Positions 1 through 8,940 are shown, numbered from the stretch's first letter. The stretch: DNA of 64,000 bases from Flavobacterium microcysteis (GCF_006385255.1 NZ_VFJE01000056.1:496001-560000); one strand, 5' to 3'. Numbers and translations are program-made. The notes: generated from the letters alone by a model not told the origin.

Positions 1-210
1 GCTGAGGTTTGTCTGGTTCTGAATCAGGTTTTGCAAATCCTGGGTAAATTTACGTTCAATTCCTGGCTCTATAAGATCAGCGTTATTTTGGAAATAATTT
101 ACCTGAAATGTTTTGGCATTAATAGGCTTTGCTCCGGTAAAATTATATACGGAACAGCCATTGATGGCAAAGAATAAGACTGGAAGAATTATGTATTTAA
201 TGTGTTTCAT
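1..210 (-). CDS. lptE: LPS-assembly lipoprotein LptE, N-terminal part (runs off the left edge)
   Basis: The window holds only the first 70 codons. The protein opens with a short lysine-containing n-region, a hydrophobic stretch and a lipobox ending in Cys19 (INGC), followed by SVYNFTG and an FQVNYFQNNA-like segment typical of Bacteroidota LptE. In the family, LptE plugs the LptD barrel at the outer membrane for lipopolysaccharide insertion. The start codon lies 28 bp after the stop of the sigma-54 activator gene on the same strand, so the two are probably co-transcribed. That order (miaB, sigma-54 activator, lptE) is familiar in Flavobacteria. The missing C-terminus cannot be assessed. Confidence 0.75.
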   Translation of the reverse strand, partial: MKHIKYIILPVLFFAINGCSVYNFTGAKPINAKTFQVNYFQNNADLIEPGIERKFTQDLQNLIQNQTNLS

Positions 211-238
211 GCTTTATCTTGTCAAATATAGGCAGTTT

Positions 239-1495
239 TTATAAATCAAACTGTTTGATTTTTCGGTATAATGTCCTTTCGGAAATCCCAAGCTCATCTG
301 CTGCGGCTTTCCTTTTTCCTTTATTTTTTTCCAGTGATTTTTTGATTAGCTCAATTTCCTTTTCTTCCAGCTTTAAGATTTCTTCTTCTTCAACAGTTTC
401 TGCAAAGGTGAAGTTGTCATCGTTTTCTTCAAAGTGCTCTTCAACTTTAGGCTTAGTGATCAAGGCTACGCTTGGTTGTTCTTCAAAAGAAATTTCGCTG
501 TCAGAAGGATTGCTTCCGTAAATTTTCTGAATCAAATTTTTATTGTTTTCCTGAACTTTTGTGTTTCCATTCTGCATCAACTCTAATGTCAGCTTTTTCA
601 GGTCGTTCAGGTCGCTTTTCATATCGAAAAGTACTTTGTATAAAATTTCCCTTTCATTACTGAAATCACTTTCACTTTTCTTATCCTTGATTACAGATGG
701 CAGTTGGCTGCCTTCTGATGGAAGATAGGATTGTAATGTTGCTGCTGAAATGTCTCTGTTAGTTTCTAAAACAGAAATCTGCTCGGCTACGTTTCGAAGC
801 TGACGGATGTTACCGCTCCAGCGAAACTGTAACAAGAAATGGACAGCATTGTCATCGAGCTTGATTGGTGGCATTTTATATTTGTGTGCAAAATCTGCAG
901 CAAATTTTCGGAACAACAAATGGATGTCGTCTTTTCTTTCTCTCAAAGGCGGAAGATGGATATCGACAGTGCTTAGTCTGTAATAAAGGTCTTCTCTGAA
1001 TTTTCCTTTTTCGATAGCTTCAAACATATTCACATTGGTTGCAGCCACAATTCTGACATCAGTCTTTTGGACTTGTGAAGAACCTACTTTGATAAACTCT
1101 CCGTTTTCTAAAACACGAAGTAGGCGCACTTGTGTAGTTAAAGGAAGTTCTCCTACTTCATCTAAGAAAATAGTACCTCCATCTGCTACTTCAAAATAAC
1201 CTTCACGAGTAGAAGTTGCTCCGGTAAAAGCGCCTTTTTCATGGCCAAACAATTCACTGTCAATGGTTCCTTCAGGGATAGCGCCGCAGTTTACGGCTAT
1301 ATATTTTCCATGTTTTCTATGCGAAAGCGAATGGATGATTTTTGGAATGCTTTCTTTTCCGACACCACTTTCTCCTGCTACCAAGACGGAAATGTCTGTC
1401 GGTGCAACCTGGATTGCTTTTTCTATTGCGCGATTCAGTTTCGGATCATTTCCGATAATCTCAAATCGCTGTTTTATGGCTTGAACTGATTCCAT
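239..1495 (-). CDS. Sigma-54-dependent transcriptional activator without receiver domain
   Basis: A 418-residue bacterial enhancer-binding protein. The AAA+ core starts almost at the N-terminus: Walker A GESGVGKE at 41-48, the sigma-54-contacting GAFTGA loop at 88-93, Walker B with FLDE near 110-113, and sensor motifs REDLYYRL (167-174) and LPPLRER (181-187). Residues about 390-418 form a Fis-type helix-turn-helix (ADELGISERTLYRKI). A charged linker of about 100 residues separates the two domains. There is no N-terminal receiver, GAF or PAS domain, so the input is unknown; it may act constitutively or through a partner. It lies upstream of lptE with a 28-bp gap, suggesting an envelope-related regulon, which is inference. 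Its target promoters were not identified. Confidence 0.9.
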   Translation of the reverse strand: MESVQAIKQRFEIIGNDPKLNRAIEKAIQVAPTDISVLVAGESGVGKESIPKIIHSLSHRKHGKYIAVNCGAIPEGTIDSELFGHEKGAFTGATSTREGYFEVADGGTIFLDEVGELPLTTQVRLLRVLENGEFIKVGSSQVQKTDVRIVAATNVNMFEAIEKGKFREDLYYRLSTVDIHLPPLRERKDDIHLLFRKFAADFAHKYKMPPIKLDDNAVHFLLQFRWSGNIRQLRNVAEQISVLETNRDISAATLQSYLPSEGSQLPSVIKDKKSESDFSNEREILYKVLFDMKSDLNDLKKLTLELMQNGNTKVQENNKNLIQKIYGSNPSDSEISFEEQPSVALITKPKVEEHFEENDDNFTFAETVEEEEILKLEEKEIELIKKSLEKNKGKRKAAADELGISERTLYRKIKQFDL

Positions 1496-1544
1496 TTAAA
1501 TTATTTTAAATGATGTTTTTTGATTATGTTACTGTGTAAGATAA

Positions 1545-1913
1545 TTAAATATATCTTTTATACTGTAATGATTTGGTCTGAAAATTAACAAGCAGACCTA
1601 TTTCTGAATCTGATAACTTCATATAATTTAGTATTTGTGCAATGTGTTCATTTGAAAATTCTTTTATTGCTTTTACTTCTAAAACTATATCTTCATTTAT
1701 GATAAAATCTGCATAAAATTTATGAGGCAGAATTTTTCCTTTGTACTGTATCAGAAATTCTTTTTCTCTTTCAAAAGGAATATTATTGGCTTTAAGTTCT
1801 ATTTCTAAGGCGTCTTTATAAATTATTTCTAAAAGTCCGGGACCTAGATTTCTATGAACTTCCATGCAAATTCCAATTATCTTATACGTGTCTTCTTCTC
1901 TGTGATAACTCAT
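1545..1913 (-). CDS. GxxExxY family protein
   Basis: A 122-residue protein of the GxxExxY family (PF13366, a PD-(D/E)XK nuclease-like fold). The signature GPGLLEIIY has Gly26, Glu29 and Tyr32. A candidate nuclease core has Asp69 in the YADF segment and Glu79-x-Lys81 in LEVKAIKE. Biochemical function of the family is not established. It sits between the sigma-54 activator (49-bp gap) and the repeat-filled spacer downstream of miaB. These genes often occur next to repeats and are patchily distributed, so it may be a later insertion into the miaB-lptE cluster; that is inference. Confidence 0.85.
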   Translation of the reverse strand: MSYHREEDTYKIIGICMEVHRNLGPGLLEIIYKDALEIELKANNIPFEREKEFLIQYKGKILPHKFYADFIINEDIVLEVKAIKEFSNEHIAQILNYMKLSDSEIGLLVNFQTKSLQYKRYI

Positions 1914-1915
1914 GG

Positions 1916-2138
1916 TATGTCTTTTTGGCGTTTATTTTTTGCCACAGATTAGCGGATTTTAAAGATTTTAATCTGTGAAAATCTTTGAATCAGTGGCTTT
2001 TTGCATTAATTCGAGTTAATACTTTGCTATGTCTTTTAGGCGTTTATTTTTTTTGCCACAGATTAGCGGATTTTAGAGATTTTAATCTATGAAAATCTTT
2101 GAATCAGTGGCTGTTTACATCAATTTGTGTTAGGCTTA
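1916..2138. repeat. Two-copy imperfect direct repeat with internal inverted repeat
   Basis: Two copies of about 111 bp, at 1916-2026 and 2028-2138, lie head to tail and differ by few substitutions and a short T-run length change. Copy 1 contains a perfect 9-bp inverted repeat: CACAGATTA at 1943-1951 and TAATCTGTG at 1979-1987, with a 27-bp loop. In copy 2 the right arm is changed to TAATCTATG. The same aatctgtg vocabulary reappears at about 23240-23275, so this is likely a dispersed non-coding element. No open reading frame of note is seen inside. Confidence 0.8.
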
Positions 2139-2203
2139 TACTTTATTTTTGCAGTTATTATTTATGCTACGGATTACACAAATTCTTATCCGTTAACTGC
2201 TTT

Positions 2204-2272
2204 CTAAAATCTCAAATCTGCAATCCCAAATCCCAAATCATAAATCTGAAATCATAAATCTAAAATCTCAAA
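2204..2272. repeat. Low-complexity AAATC-rich tract
   Basis: About ten degenerate repeats of an AAATCT/AAATCC/AAATCA unit directly follow the miaB stop codon (on the minus strand). Such tracts are common between Flavobacterium genes. No hairpin or coding potential was found in it. Confidence 0.7.
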
Positions 2273-3730
2273 TTAATTCATGTCGCTATACCCAACAGCT
2301 TCTCCAATCAAGGTGCCACTGGTACAACTATTGATTTTTACATTTACAAAGTCGCCAATCTTATAATTTTCTCTAGGAAAAACAACTGTAATGCTTTGTG
2401 AATTTCTGCCGGATAATTGTTCCTCAGATTTTTTAGAAGTCTTTTCTATCAGGACTTCTACTGTTTGACCTAAGAATTCTTGTGTTCTGAAAGCACTGTG
2501 TTTTCTTTGCAAATCAACTATTTCCTGAAGCCTTCTTAGTTTTGTCTCTTCCGGAACGTCATCTTCCATTTTTCTTCCAGCCAGTGTTCCCGGACGTTCG
2601 GAATAGGCATACATATATCCGAAACTATATTTTACATGTTCCATCAAGCTCAATGTGTCCTGATGATCTTCTTCTGTTTCGGTAGGGAACCCAGAAATCA
2701 TATCTTGAGTAACACTACAACCTGGAATAATGCTGTTTATTTTGTTAATCAGCTGAATGTATTCTTCTCTGGTATGTAGACGATTCATTGCAGCCAATAT
2801 TCTATCACTTCCAGATTGTACAGGAAGGTGGATGTGCTTGCATACATTAGGATATTTCGCAATGATATGCAATGCGCTTTCATGCATATCCTGAGGGTTT
2901 GAAGTTGAAAAACGGATACGCATTTTTGGAAATCCTACAGCGACCATTTCCAGTAACTGGGTAAAATCAACTGCTGTTGCTTTTTCAAATTCACTGGCTT
3001 TGACAAAATCTTTTTTCAAACCTCCGCCATACCAAAGATAACTATCAACATTCTGCCCTAATAGTGTAATTTCCTTAAAACCTCTGTTATACAAGTCAGT
3101 GATTTCTTCCATGATACTTTGTGGTTCACGGCTTCTTTCACGGCCACGGGTAAACGGAACTACGCAAAAGGTACACATATTGTCGCATCCTCTTGTTATA
3201 GATACAAAGGCAGTAACGCCATTGCTGTTCAGACGAACAGGAGAAACATCACCATAGGTTTCATCTTTGGAAAGAATTACGTTGATGGCATCATTTCCGG
3301 CTTCTACTTCTTGTAAAAGGTTTGGCAAATCTTTATAGGCATCTGGTCCAACGACCAAATCCACAATTTTTTCTTCTTCTAAAAACTGACTCTTGAGACG
3401 TTCCGCCATGCAACCTAATACGCCCACTTTCATCTTTGGATTGACACTGCGTTTTACAGCATTGTACTTTTCCAATCTTTTTCGTACGGTTTGTTCTGCT
3501 TTGTCTCGGATGGAACAGGTATTGACTAGTACCAAATCAGCTTCTTCCAATATCTGGGTTGTATTGAAGCCGTTTTGAGATAGGATGGATGCAACGACTT
3601 CGCTGTCTGAAAAGTTCATAGCACAACCGTAACTTTCGATAAAAAGTTTTTTAGTATTCCCCGTTTTATGTTCTAGAACAAGGCTTTCTCCTTGTTTGTT
3701 TTCTTCTATAATCTTTTCCATAGTCTCCAA
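2273..3730 (-). CDS. miaB: tRNA-2-methylthio-N6-dimethylallyladenosine synthase MiaB
   Basis: A 485-residue radical-SAM methylthiotransferase that converts i6A37 to ms2i6A37 in tRNAs reading UNN codons. The N-terminal domain carries the three cysteines of the auxiliary 4Fe-4S cluster: Cys36 (ESYGCAMN), Cys72 (NTCSIRD) and Cys107 (LGCMAE). The radical-SAM cluster motif is Cys182-x3-Cys186-x2-Cys189, followed by PFTRGRERSR, which is characteristic of MiaB. The C-terminal part (about 415-480) fits a TRAM RNA-binding domain. Length is slightly above average because of a roughly 25-residue N-terminal extension; a later Met could be used. A promoter element lies 22-29 bp upstream. Confidence 0.97.
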   Translation of the reverse strand: METMEKIIEENKQGESLVLEHKTGNTKKLFIESYGCAMNFSDSEVVASILSQNGFNTTQILEEADLVLVNTCSIRDKAEQTVRKRLEKYNAVKRSVNPKMKVGVLGCMAERLKSQFLEEEKIVDLVVGPDAYKDLPNLLQEVEAGNDAINVILSKDETYGDVSPVRLNSNGVTAFVSITRGCDNMCTFCVVPFTRGRERSREPQSIMEEITDLYNRGFKEITLLGQNVDSYLWYGGGLKKDFVKASEFEKATAVDFTQLLEMVAVGFPKMRIRFSTSNPQDMHESALHIIAKYPNVCKHIHLPVQSGSDRILAAMNRLHTREEYIQLINKINSIIPGCSVTQDMISGFPTETEEDHQDTLSLMEHVKYSFGYMYAYSERPGTLAGRKMEDDVPEETKLRRLQEIVDLQRKHSAFRTQEFLGQTVEVLIEKTSKKSEEQLSGRNSQSITVVFPRENYKIGDFVNVKINSCTSGTLIGEAVGYSDMN

Positions 3731-3751
3731 AAGAGAAATTTAATCAGTTTG

Positions 3752-3759
3752 CAAAGATA
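3752..3759 (-). promoter_or_regulatory. -7 element of miaB promoter
   Basis: On the minus strand this reads TATCTTTG, matching the Bacteroidota consensus TAnnTTTG. It ends 21 bp before the miaB start codon. A TTG suitable as a -33 element lies 21 bp further upstream (3781-3783), slightly longer than the usual spacing. Confidence 0.5.
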
Positions 3760-3834
3760 CAATTATTTGGGGCAATATGACAAGATGTCATATTTAGATT
3801 TAACAATGTTTTTGGAATGTTTTTGCTCGTTTTT

Positions 3835-5127
3835 TTAGGATCTGCGAAATAAATCTCTGAATTGATAAAGTAGCCTTTCTATTAATCGCAAATCTTGCGT
3901 GATAATGTCGGCGGTTCCGCTCATTTCCTGACGGAATGCAATTTTCTTATGGTAAGAAGTTTCCAGTTTGTTTGGAAGTGATACATCAATAAGTAAATTC
4001 CCGTCTTTATCAGGAGTCAAAGACATGGATTGTATTTTTCCTCTGATGACCCCAAATTCTCGGTCGGGATAGTTTGCTAGGCGAATATTTACGTTTTGAC
4101 CAATCTTGATTTTTCCTGAATTTTGAGCTTTAGCTTTTATTTTTCCGATATAATTGTCAGCTTCTTTCGGGATAATAGAAAAAACATTATCACCTGTCGT
4201 GATAGTTTGGTTTTCTGTCCATATTTGCATGAAAGATACTTCGCCTGCAATTGAAGACCGGAGTACATAAGCTAATTCCCAATCGGCAATTGCTTTTTTC
4301 AACTGGTTATACGATTGGATAACATTTCTGAAAAGGCTCACATCATCTTTTGTTTCATTAATTTTAGTCGATTTGCTGTTTTTATTCAAATCGTTCAGCG
4401 ATGATTTCATTTGTGAAATAGAGGAACTGAGTCCCCGTAAGTTTTTTTCTGTCTGCAGATAATCCAGGTTTTTGGTTTCCCATTCCTGCGTAGATATAAT
4501 GCCTTTTTCGTAAAGCTTCTTATAACGGTCAAGCTCTTTCTTTTTAAGCTGAATTTCGGTTTCACTGATTTGCTTTTGCTGTTGTAAAAGATTCAGTCTT
4601 TCCTTGATTTCAATGACTTCATAATTTTGGGCAGCACCTTCCACTTTATAAGGTTGCAGATTTCTGTTAAGACTGTAAGCAATAAAGTCTTTTTCGAATA
4701 CAGCAAAAGAGCCTTCTATCTCACCCAATTGCATTGACGGAAGCGATTCGAAAGGAAATTTGATAAAGTTTTTATCTATTTTCAGGGTGTCAATAATACT
4801 TTTTAGCAAGAATACATCCTGATAATGTGCCGTATTTTCAATCACCGCCAGTGCCGTATTTGCGGAAACAGTTTCGCCGTTTTTGATAAAAATCTTTTCA
4901 ATTCGTCCAGAGCTTTTAGTAATGAGTCTCTGTGGTGGAATTTGAGTAGTTATGGTAATTTCTGATGTGATAATGTCAGGATATCTTATAACCCATGACA
5001 TTATAAGCAAGGATAGTAATACGGTCAGAATAACAACATTTCCCCATCGGATCATCCAATGTGGGACTTTGGTCAGGATTTCCTGAACATCTTCGCTTCG
5101 CAGTTCTATGTGTTTATTGTCTGGCAT
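3835..5127 (-). CDS. HlyD-family periplasmic adaptor of the C39 ABC exporter
   Basis: About 430 residues. One transmembrane helix near residues 30-50 is followed by a split biotinyl-lipoyl hairpin (SSGRIEKIFIKNGETV), a long coiled coil (about 150-290) and a beta-barrel region near the C-terminus (KIGQNVNIRLANYP). This is the membrane fusion protein layout that links an inner-membrane ABC exporter to an outer-membrane channel. I chose the ATG at 5127, 1 bp after the stop of the ABC gene; a longer start at 5160 would overlap that gene by 32 bp. It is clearly translated with the exporter. No TolC-like gene is adjacent, so the outer-membrane partner must be encoded elsewhere. Confidence 0.9.
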   Translation of the reverse strand: MPDNKHIELRSEDVQEILTKVPHWMIRWGNVVILTVLLSLLIMSWVIRYPDIITSEITITTQIPPQRLITKSSGRIEKIFIKNGETVSANTALAVIENTAHYQDVFLLKSIIDTLKIDKNFIKFPFESLPSMQLGEIEGSFAVFEKDFIAYSLNRNLQPYKVEGAAQNYEVIEIKERLNLLQQQKQISETEIQLKKKELDRYKKLYEKGIISTQEWETKNLDYLQTEKNLRGLSSSISQMKSSLNDLNKNSKSTKINETKDDVSLFRNVIQSYNQLKKAIADWELAYVLRSSIAGEVSFMQIWTENQTITTGDNVFSIIPKEADNYIGKIKAKAQNSGKIKIGQNVNIRLANYPDREFGVIRGKIQSMSLTPDKDGNLLIDVSLPNKLETSYHKKIAFRQEMSGTADIITQDLRLIERLLYQFRDLFRRS

Positions 5128-5128
5128 A

Positions 5129-7321
5129 TTAAGTTCCGAGTTGCAGTTGGTTTTTAACAAGTTGGTAATAGCTTCCTTTCAGTTTTACTAATGCTTCGTG
5201 ATTGCCCTGTTCGATTATTTTCCCATTGTCAAGTACTACTATCTGGTCGGCATTCATGACAGTACTTAATCGGTGGGCGATGACTACAACGGTTTTGTCT
5301 TTAAAGAAAACATCTAGTTTTTCCATGATTTCTTTTTCATTATTGGCGTCAAGTGCCGATGTAGCCTCATCAAAAAACAACATTTCCGGGTTTTTATAAA
5401 CAGCTCTGGCAATCAATAATCGTTGTTTTTGCCCGGTGCTCATACCGATACCTTCCATACCTATTTTGGTATTGTATCCCAAAGGCAGTCCGGAAACATA
5501 ATCTTTTATGTTCGCAACATCCGTAGCGTAGGCTAGTCTTTCTTTGTTTATAATATCGGCTCCAATAGCAATATTATTGGCTATAGTGTCATTAAAAATA
5601 TAACCTTCCTGCATTACGGCTCCAATGTTGGCTCGCCATGTTTTTTGGGCAATATTTTTAAGTTGGGCGTTTCCTACTAAAATTTCCCCTTTATCGCAAT
5701 CATAAAACTTCAACAGCAGCTTCATCAACGTTGTTTTTCCGCTACCACTGGTTCCTACAATTGCGGTTATTTTATTGGCTGGAATGACAAGATTCAGATT
5801 TTCGAGTACAGGTATATCCGTTCCCGCATATCTGAAACTGACATCTTTTAGTAGTATATCAGCATCAATAGGGAATTCATGTGACTGATGTTCTTCCTGT
5901 TGACTTTCGTCTTCTTTTTCATGGATTTCCGATAGTCGGGAAAGCGAGATTTTTGCATCTTGTACTTCACGGATAAATTGGATGAGCTGTGCAATTGGGC
6001 CATCCAGACTGCCTATAATACTAGTAATCGCCATCATCATGCCTAAGGTGATTTCTCCGTCAATGACTAATTTCGCAGACAGGAAAATAATAAAGATGTT
6101 TTTAAGCTGATTGATGGTTGAAGAACCAATGTTTTGTGTCTGTTCAAGGACCAATCCTTTCATGGAAACTTTGAAAAGTCGTGCCTGAATGTATTCCCAA
6201 CTCCAACGTTTTTGTTTTTCGGCATTGTGGAGTTTGATTTCCTGCATACCATTTATAAGCTCGATAACTTTACTTTGTTCTTGGCTGATTTCTGAAAAAC
6301 GTTTGTAGTCCAAGGCCTCTCTTCTTTTAAGAAATAAGATAATCCAAAGAAAATAGAGTAGGCTTCCTGCGAAGAAAATAAAAAAGATTTTCAGGTTGTA
6401 ATAAGCAAGGACTCCGCCCATTATAATCATATTGATTATAGAAAAAAGCACATCCAGTGATGAGGTTGTAAGTAGTCGTTCAATCCTGTTATGGTCGTTG
6501 ATTCGCTGCATAATATCTCCGGTCATTCTGACATCAAAGAAGGAGATAGGCAGGTTCATCAATTTGATAAAGAAATCAGAAATGAGCGAGATGTTTATCC
6601 TGGCAGAAAGATGGAGTGATATCCAGCTTCTGATGAGTTCGAGTGCCGTTTTTCCGATAAACAGAAAAAGTAATGCAAATAAGACCATGTATACGAAGTG
6701 TATATTCTGGTTCTGGATACCGATATCAACGATGCTTTGTGTTAGGAAAGGGAAAATAGGCTGTAACAAGCTGCTTGCCAAAAGCCCAATTCCTAATTGG
6801 ATGACAAAGGACTTGTAGCGGAAGACATATCTCGAAAGCAGTCTGAATCCAAAAACACTTTTGCCTTCTTTTTCATATTCGTTTTCGTAGAATTTTGGTG
6901 TTGTGTCCAAAAGAAGGGCAATACCTTCCTGAGTCGTTTCATTAGCATTATTCCCAATCCAGAATTTTAAAAAATCTTCCTTGTTGTATTGAAGCAGGCC
7001 AAAAGCAGGATCGGAAACGTAATAGGTTCCTTTTTTGATTTTATACAGTACAACATAATGATTGTTGTTCCAATGCAATATGCATGGCAAAGGTGCTTCT
7101 TCCAGTTTTTCCAGACTGAGCCTCACGCCAAGCGTCCGAAACCCTATTTTTTCTGCCGCTTCGCTTAGCGATAGCAGGTTGCTTCCCTCGCGGGTAGTTT
7201 CACTAAGACTACGTAGCTTTTGGATGTTGATGTTTTTGCCATGGTATTTGGCAATAATCTTCAAGCTGGTTGGCCCGCAGTCTTTTTGGTCGGCTTGTTT
7301 GAAAAAAGGGAATTTCTGCAT
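5129..7321 (-). CDS. Peptidase-containing ABC exporter (C39 family)
   Basis: A 730-residue fused protease/permease/ATPase. The N-terminal C39 domain has an intact catalytic set: Gln9 (oxyanion), Cys15 in KDCGPTS, His88 in NNNHYV and Asp104 in VSDPAFG. This domain cleaves double-glycine leader peptides during export. Six membrane helices span about 165-430. The ATPase has Walker A GTSGSGKT (523-530), signature MSTGQKQR (627-634, STGQ instead of SGGQ), Walker B LFFDEA (648-653) and H-loop AHRLST. It overlaps functionally with the downstream HlyD adaptor and upstream VKOR-thioredoxin gene. No small gene with a GG leader was found nearby, so the exported peptide is unknown. Confidence 0.95.
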   Translation of the reverse strand: MQKFPFFKQADQKDCGPTSLKIIAKYHGKNINIQKLRSLSETTREGSNLLSLSEAAEKIGFRTLGVRLSLEKLEEAPLPCILHWNNNHYVVLYKIKKGTYYVSDPAFGLLQYNKEDFLKFWIGNNANETTQEGIALLLDTTPKFYENEYEKEGKSVFGFRLLSRYVFRYKSFVIQLGIGLLASSLLQPIFPFLTQSIVDIGIQNQNIHFVYMVLFALLFLFIGKTALELIRSWISLHLSARINISLISDFFIKLMNLPISFFDVRMTGDIMQRINDHNRIERLLTTSSLDVLFSIINMIIMGGVLAYYNLKIFFIFFAGSLLYFLWIILFLKRREALDYKRFSEISQEQSKVIELINGMQEIKLHNAEKQKRWSWEYIQARLFKVSMKGLVLEQTQNIGSSTINQLKNIFIIFLSAKLVIDGEITLGMMMAITSIIGSLDGPIAQLIQFIREVQDAKISLSRLSEIHEKEDESQQEEHQSHEFPIDADILLKDVSFRYAGTDIPVLENLNLVIPANKITAIVGTSGSGKTTLMKLLLKFYDCDKGEILVGNAQLKNIAQKTWRANIGAVMQEGYIFNDTIANNIAIGADIINKERLAYATDVANIKDYVSGLPLGYNTKIGMEGIGMSTGQKQRLLIARAVYKNPEMLFFDEATSALDANNEKEIMEKLDVFFKDKTVVVIAHRLSTVMNADQIVVLDNGKIIEQGNHEALVKLKGSYYQLVKNQLQLGT

Positions 7322-7340
7322 TAATTTTCAGAATATTAGT

Positions 7341-7348
7341 CAAATATA
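7341..7348 (-). promoter_or_regulatory. -7 element upstream of the C39 exporter
   Basis: Minus-strand TATATTTG matches TAnnTTTG and ends 19 bp before the exporter start codon. It suggests that the exporter-HlyD pair can be transcribed separately from the VKOR gene upstream. No convincing -33 TTG was seen. Confidence 0.4.
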
Positions 7349-7392
7349 TTTCTTATTTCTTTAGGATGGGATAGGCATTCAATAATTTATGG

Positions 7393-8940
7393 CTAAATGA
7401 TGGCTGTCTTTTGGTCCTCCAATTCTGACAGGAAATATTTTATTTCTTCCAATTCATATTCTTTAGGTAGTAGTTTGTAATCTATTATTTTTACAGGCGT
7501 ATAATTAAATTTGTTTTTTACACACCATTCGTATTGTTTGTTGAGTTCTGTTTCCGCTTCCTGGCTGATAATTTCTTGTTTCCATTTTTTTAGCCATTCC
7601 TCTATACTCAGATTCCGGACATGCCAATCGTTAATAGCCTCTGTGATATTGCCATTACTAAGATGTATTTGTTCAAGATTTTTTGCGATAGGAACATAAG
7701 GGTTTTCCGAATTCTCGATATTCAGATTGAAATAAACCGCCAGCCTGATTTTTTCGGGATATTTTTCTATAAAATCGTTTGCTTTTTGATATGCCGTATG
7801 GCAATGGCCACAACTAGGACTAAGAAATAATCGCAAAGTCAGAGAAGCTTCCGGATTTCCGAAATAAATAGGTTTCAGACTTGCCAATTGCTGTTGCTCC
7901 CGAACTTCTGAAGAGAGAAATTCAAATAGGTTGAAATCCCTTTTGAATCGGGAGAGTTCTTTATTTTTGTCTGCCAGGTCTTTTCGTTCCGACATGATTT
8001 TTTTGAGAGGAAACCAAATAGCGGAGCAAGCCATAGCAATAATAAGGTAATGCAAGGCAGCCGTAAGAGTTATGCCCAAGCTGCTGATGTTTAGTAGGTA
8101 TAATAGAGATTGTGTGAAAATCAAAAGCGAAATAATAAGACAGAGCATACACCATTTTTTGAGCTTTGTCTTTTGGAGGTATATTGAATACAGGCAAATA
8201 GGCAATGACACTAAGCTGAGTAATCCTATGATGCCGAAAGAAAGATTGACTAATGAACCGGCAATAAAGCTTATTGCAAAAAATAAAATAGGCAAATCTG
8301 TAAAATCAAGCCATTTTGTAATTCGGCTGTCTTTTGATTTTATTACGGAATCGCATGAGGTTTTAGAATTAAAGCTGCAGATTTTTGAAACCAACTCATT
8401 CCCGTTTTCATTTTTTTCTAAAAGGATAAAAATACTGGTGAGCAATCCTATGAATGATAAAGTTCTAAAGAAGAATTCGTAAATGTCAAATCCGTATGTG
8501 AAATTAGATAGTAAGAAAACGGCTGATAGTAATCCCAGAGAAACCGTTGATTTGATATTTGATTTTTTTATATCTGTCGTTTTCTCATTTTTCTCGACAG
8601 CCAAAATCAAACCGTTCCATAATTCTCTAAATTCTTCTATAGTTAAGGTGTGCTTTTCATCATTTCCGGTGTCATAAACAATAGTGTTATGGCTTTTGTT
8701 GACAAAGACAAAGATTTCCCCATCCTTGTGTTGAATGGAAGCTATAAAGTGTTCGGGAAGATTTTCAAGCTGATTTTTTGGAACATTTGCTGCCATGTTT
8801 TCAATGCGCAACACATCTAAAGTATCAGTAACAGAAAACAAACTTGGATAGTTGGGGTGAGAGAGGTAAATATCTTTAAACTCCTCAATTAAAGCTCCAT
8901 GCCGATTGTGTTCTAGGTATTTTTTTAGGACTGAAATCAC
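7393..8940 (-). CDS. C39-like / VKOR / thioredoxin fusion (disulfide-forming membrane protein)
   Basis: A 515-residue protein with three parts. Residues 1-115 resemble the C39-peptidase fold (LEHNRHGALIEEF opening, NLPEHFIASI, FVFVNK) but have no catalytic cysteine. Residues about 130-310 contain five or so membrane helices with vitamin K epoxide reductase cysteines: loop pair Cys188/Cys196 and the active-site Cys264-x-x-Cys267. Residues about 340-510 form a DsbA/thioredoxin-like domain with CGHC at 377-380 and a TP turn late in the domain. VKOR-thioredoxin fusions make disulfides in periplasmic proteins. Next to a C39 exporter, the probable job is oxidation of the exported peptide, which is inference. 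Confidence 0.88.
   Translation of the reverse strand: MISVLKKYLEHNRHGALIEEFKDIYLSHPNYPSLFSVTDTLDVLRIENMAANVPKNQLENLPEHFIASIQHKDGEIFVFVNKSHNTIVYDTGNDEKHTLTIEEFRELWNGLILAVEKNEKTTDIKKSNIKSTVSLGLLSAVFLLSNFTYGFDIYEFFFRTLSFIGLLTSIFILLEKNENGNELVSKICSFNSKTSCDSVIKSKDSRITKWLDFTDLPILFFAISFIAGSLVNLSFGIIGLLSLVSLPICLYSIYLQKTKLKKWCMLCLIISLLIFTQSLLYLLNISSLGITLTAALHYLIIAMACSAIWFPLKKIMSERKDLADKNKELSRFKRDFNLFEFLSSEVREQQQLASLKPIYFGNPEASLTLRLFLSPSCGHCHTAYQKANDFIEKYPEKIRLAVYFNLNIENSENPYVPIAKNLEQIHLSNGNITEAINDWHVRNLSIEEWLKKWKQEIISQEAETELNKQYEWCVKNKFNYTPVKIIDYKLLPKEYELEEIKYFLSELEDQKTAII

Noticed and set aside
1545..1913. Toxin or restriction gene
   Set aside because: GxxExxY proteins have a nuclease-like fold but no antitoxin or methylase is adjacent, and no activity is known for the family.
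2204..2272. CRISPR array
   Set aside because: The AAATC units are short and degenerate, with no distinct spacers and no cas genes.
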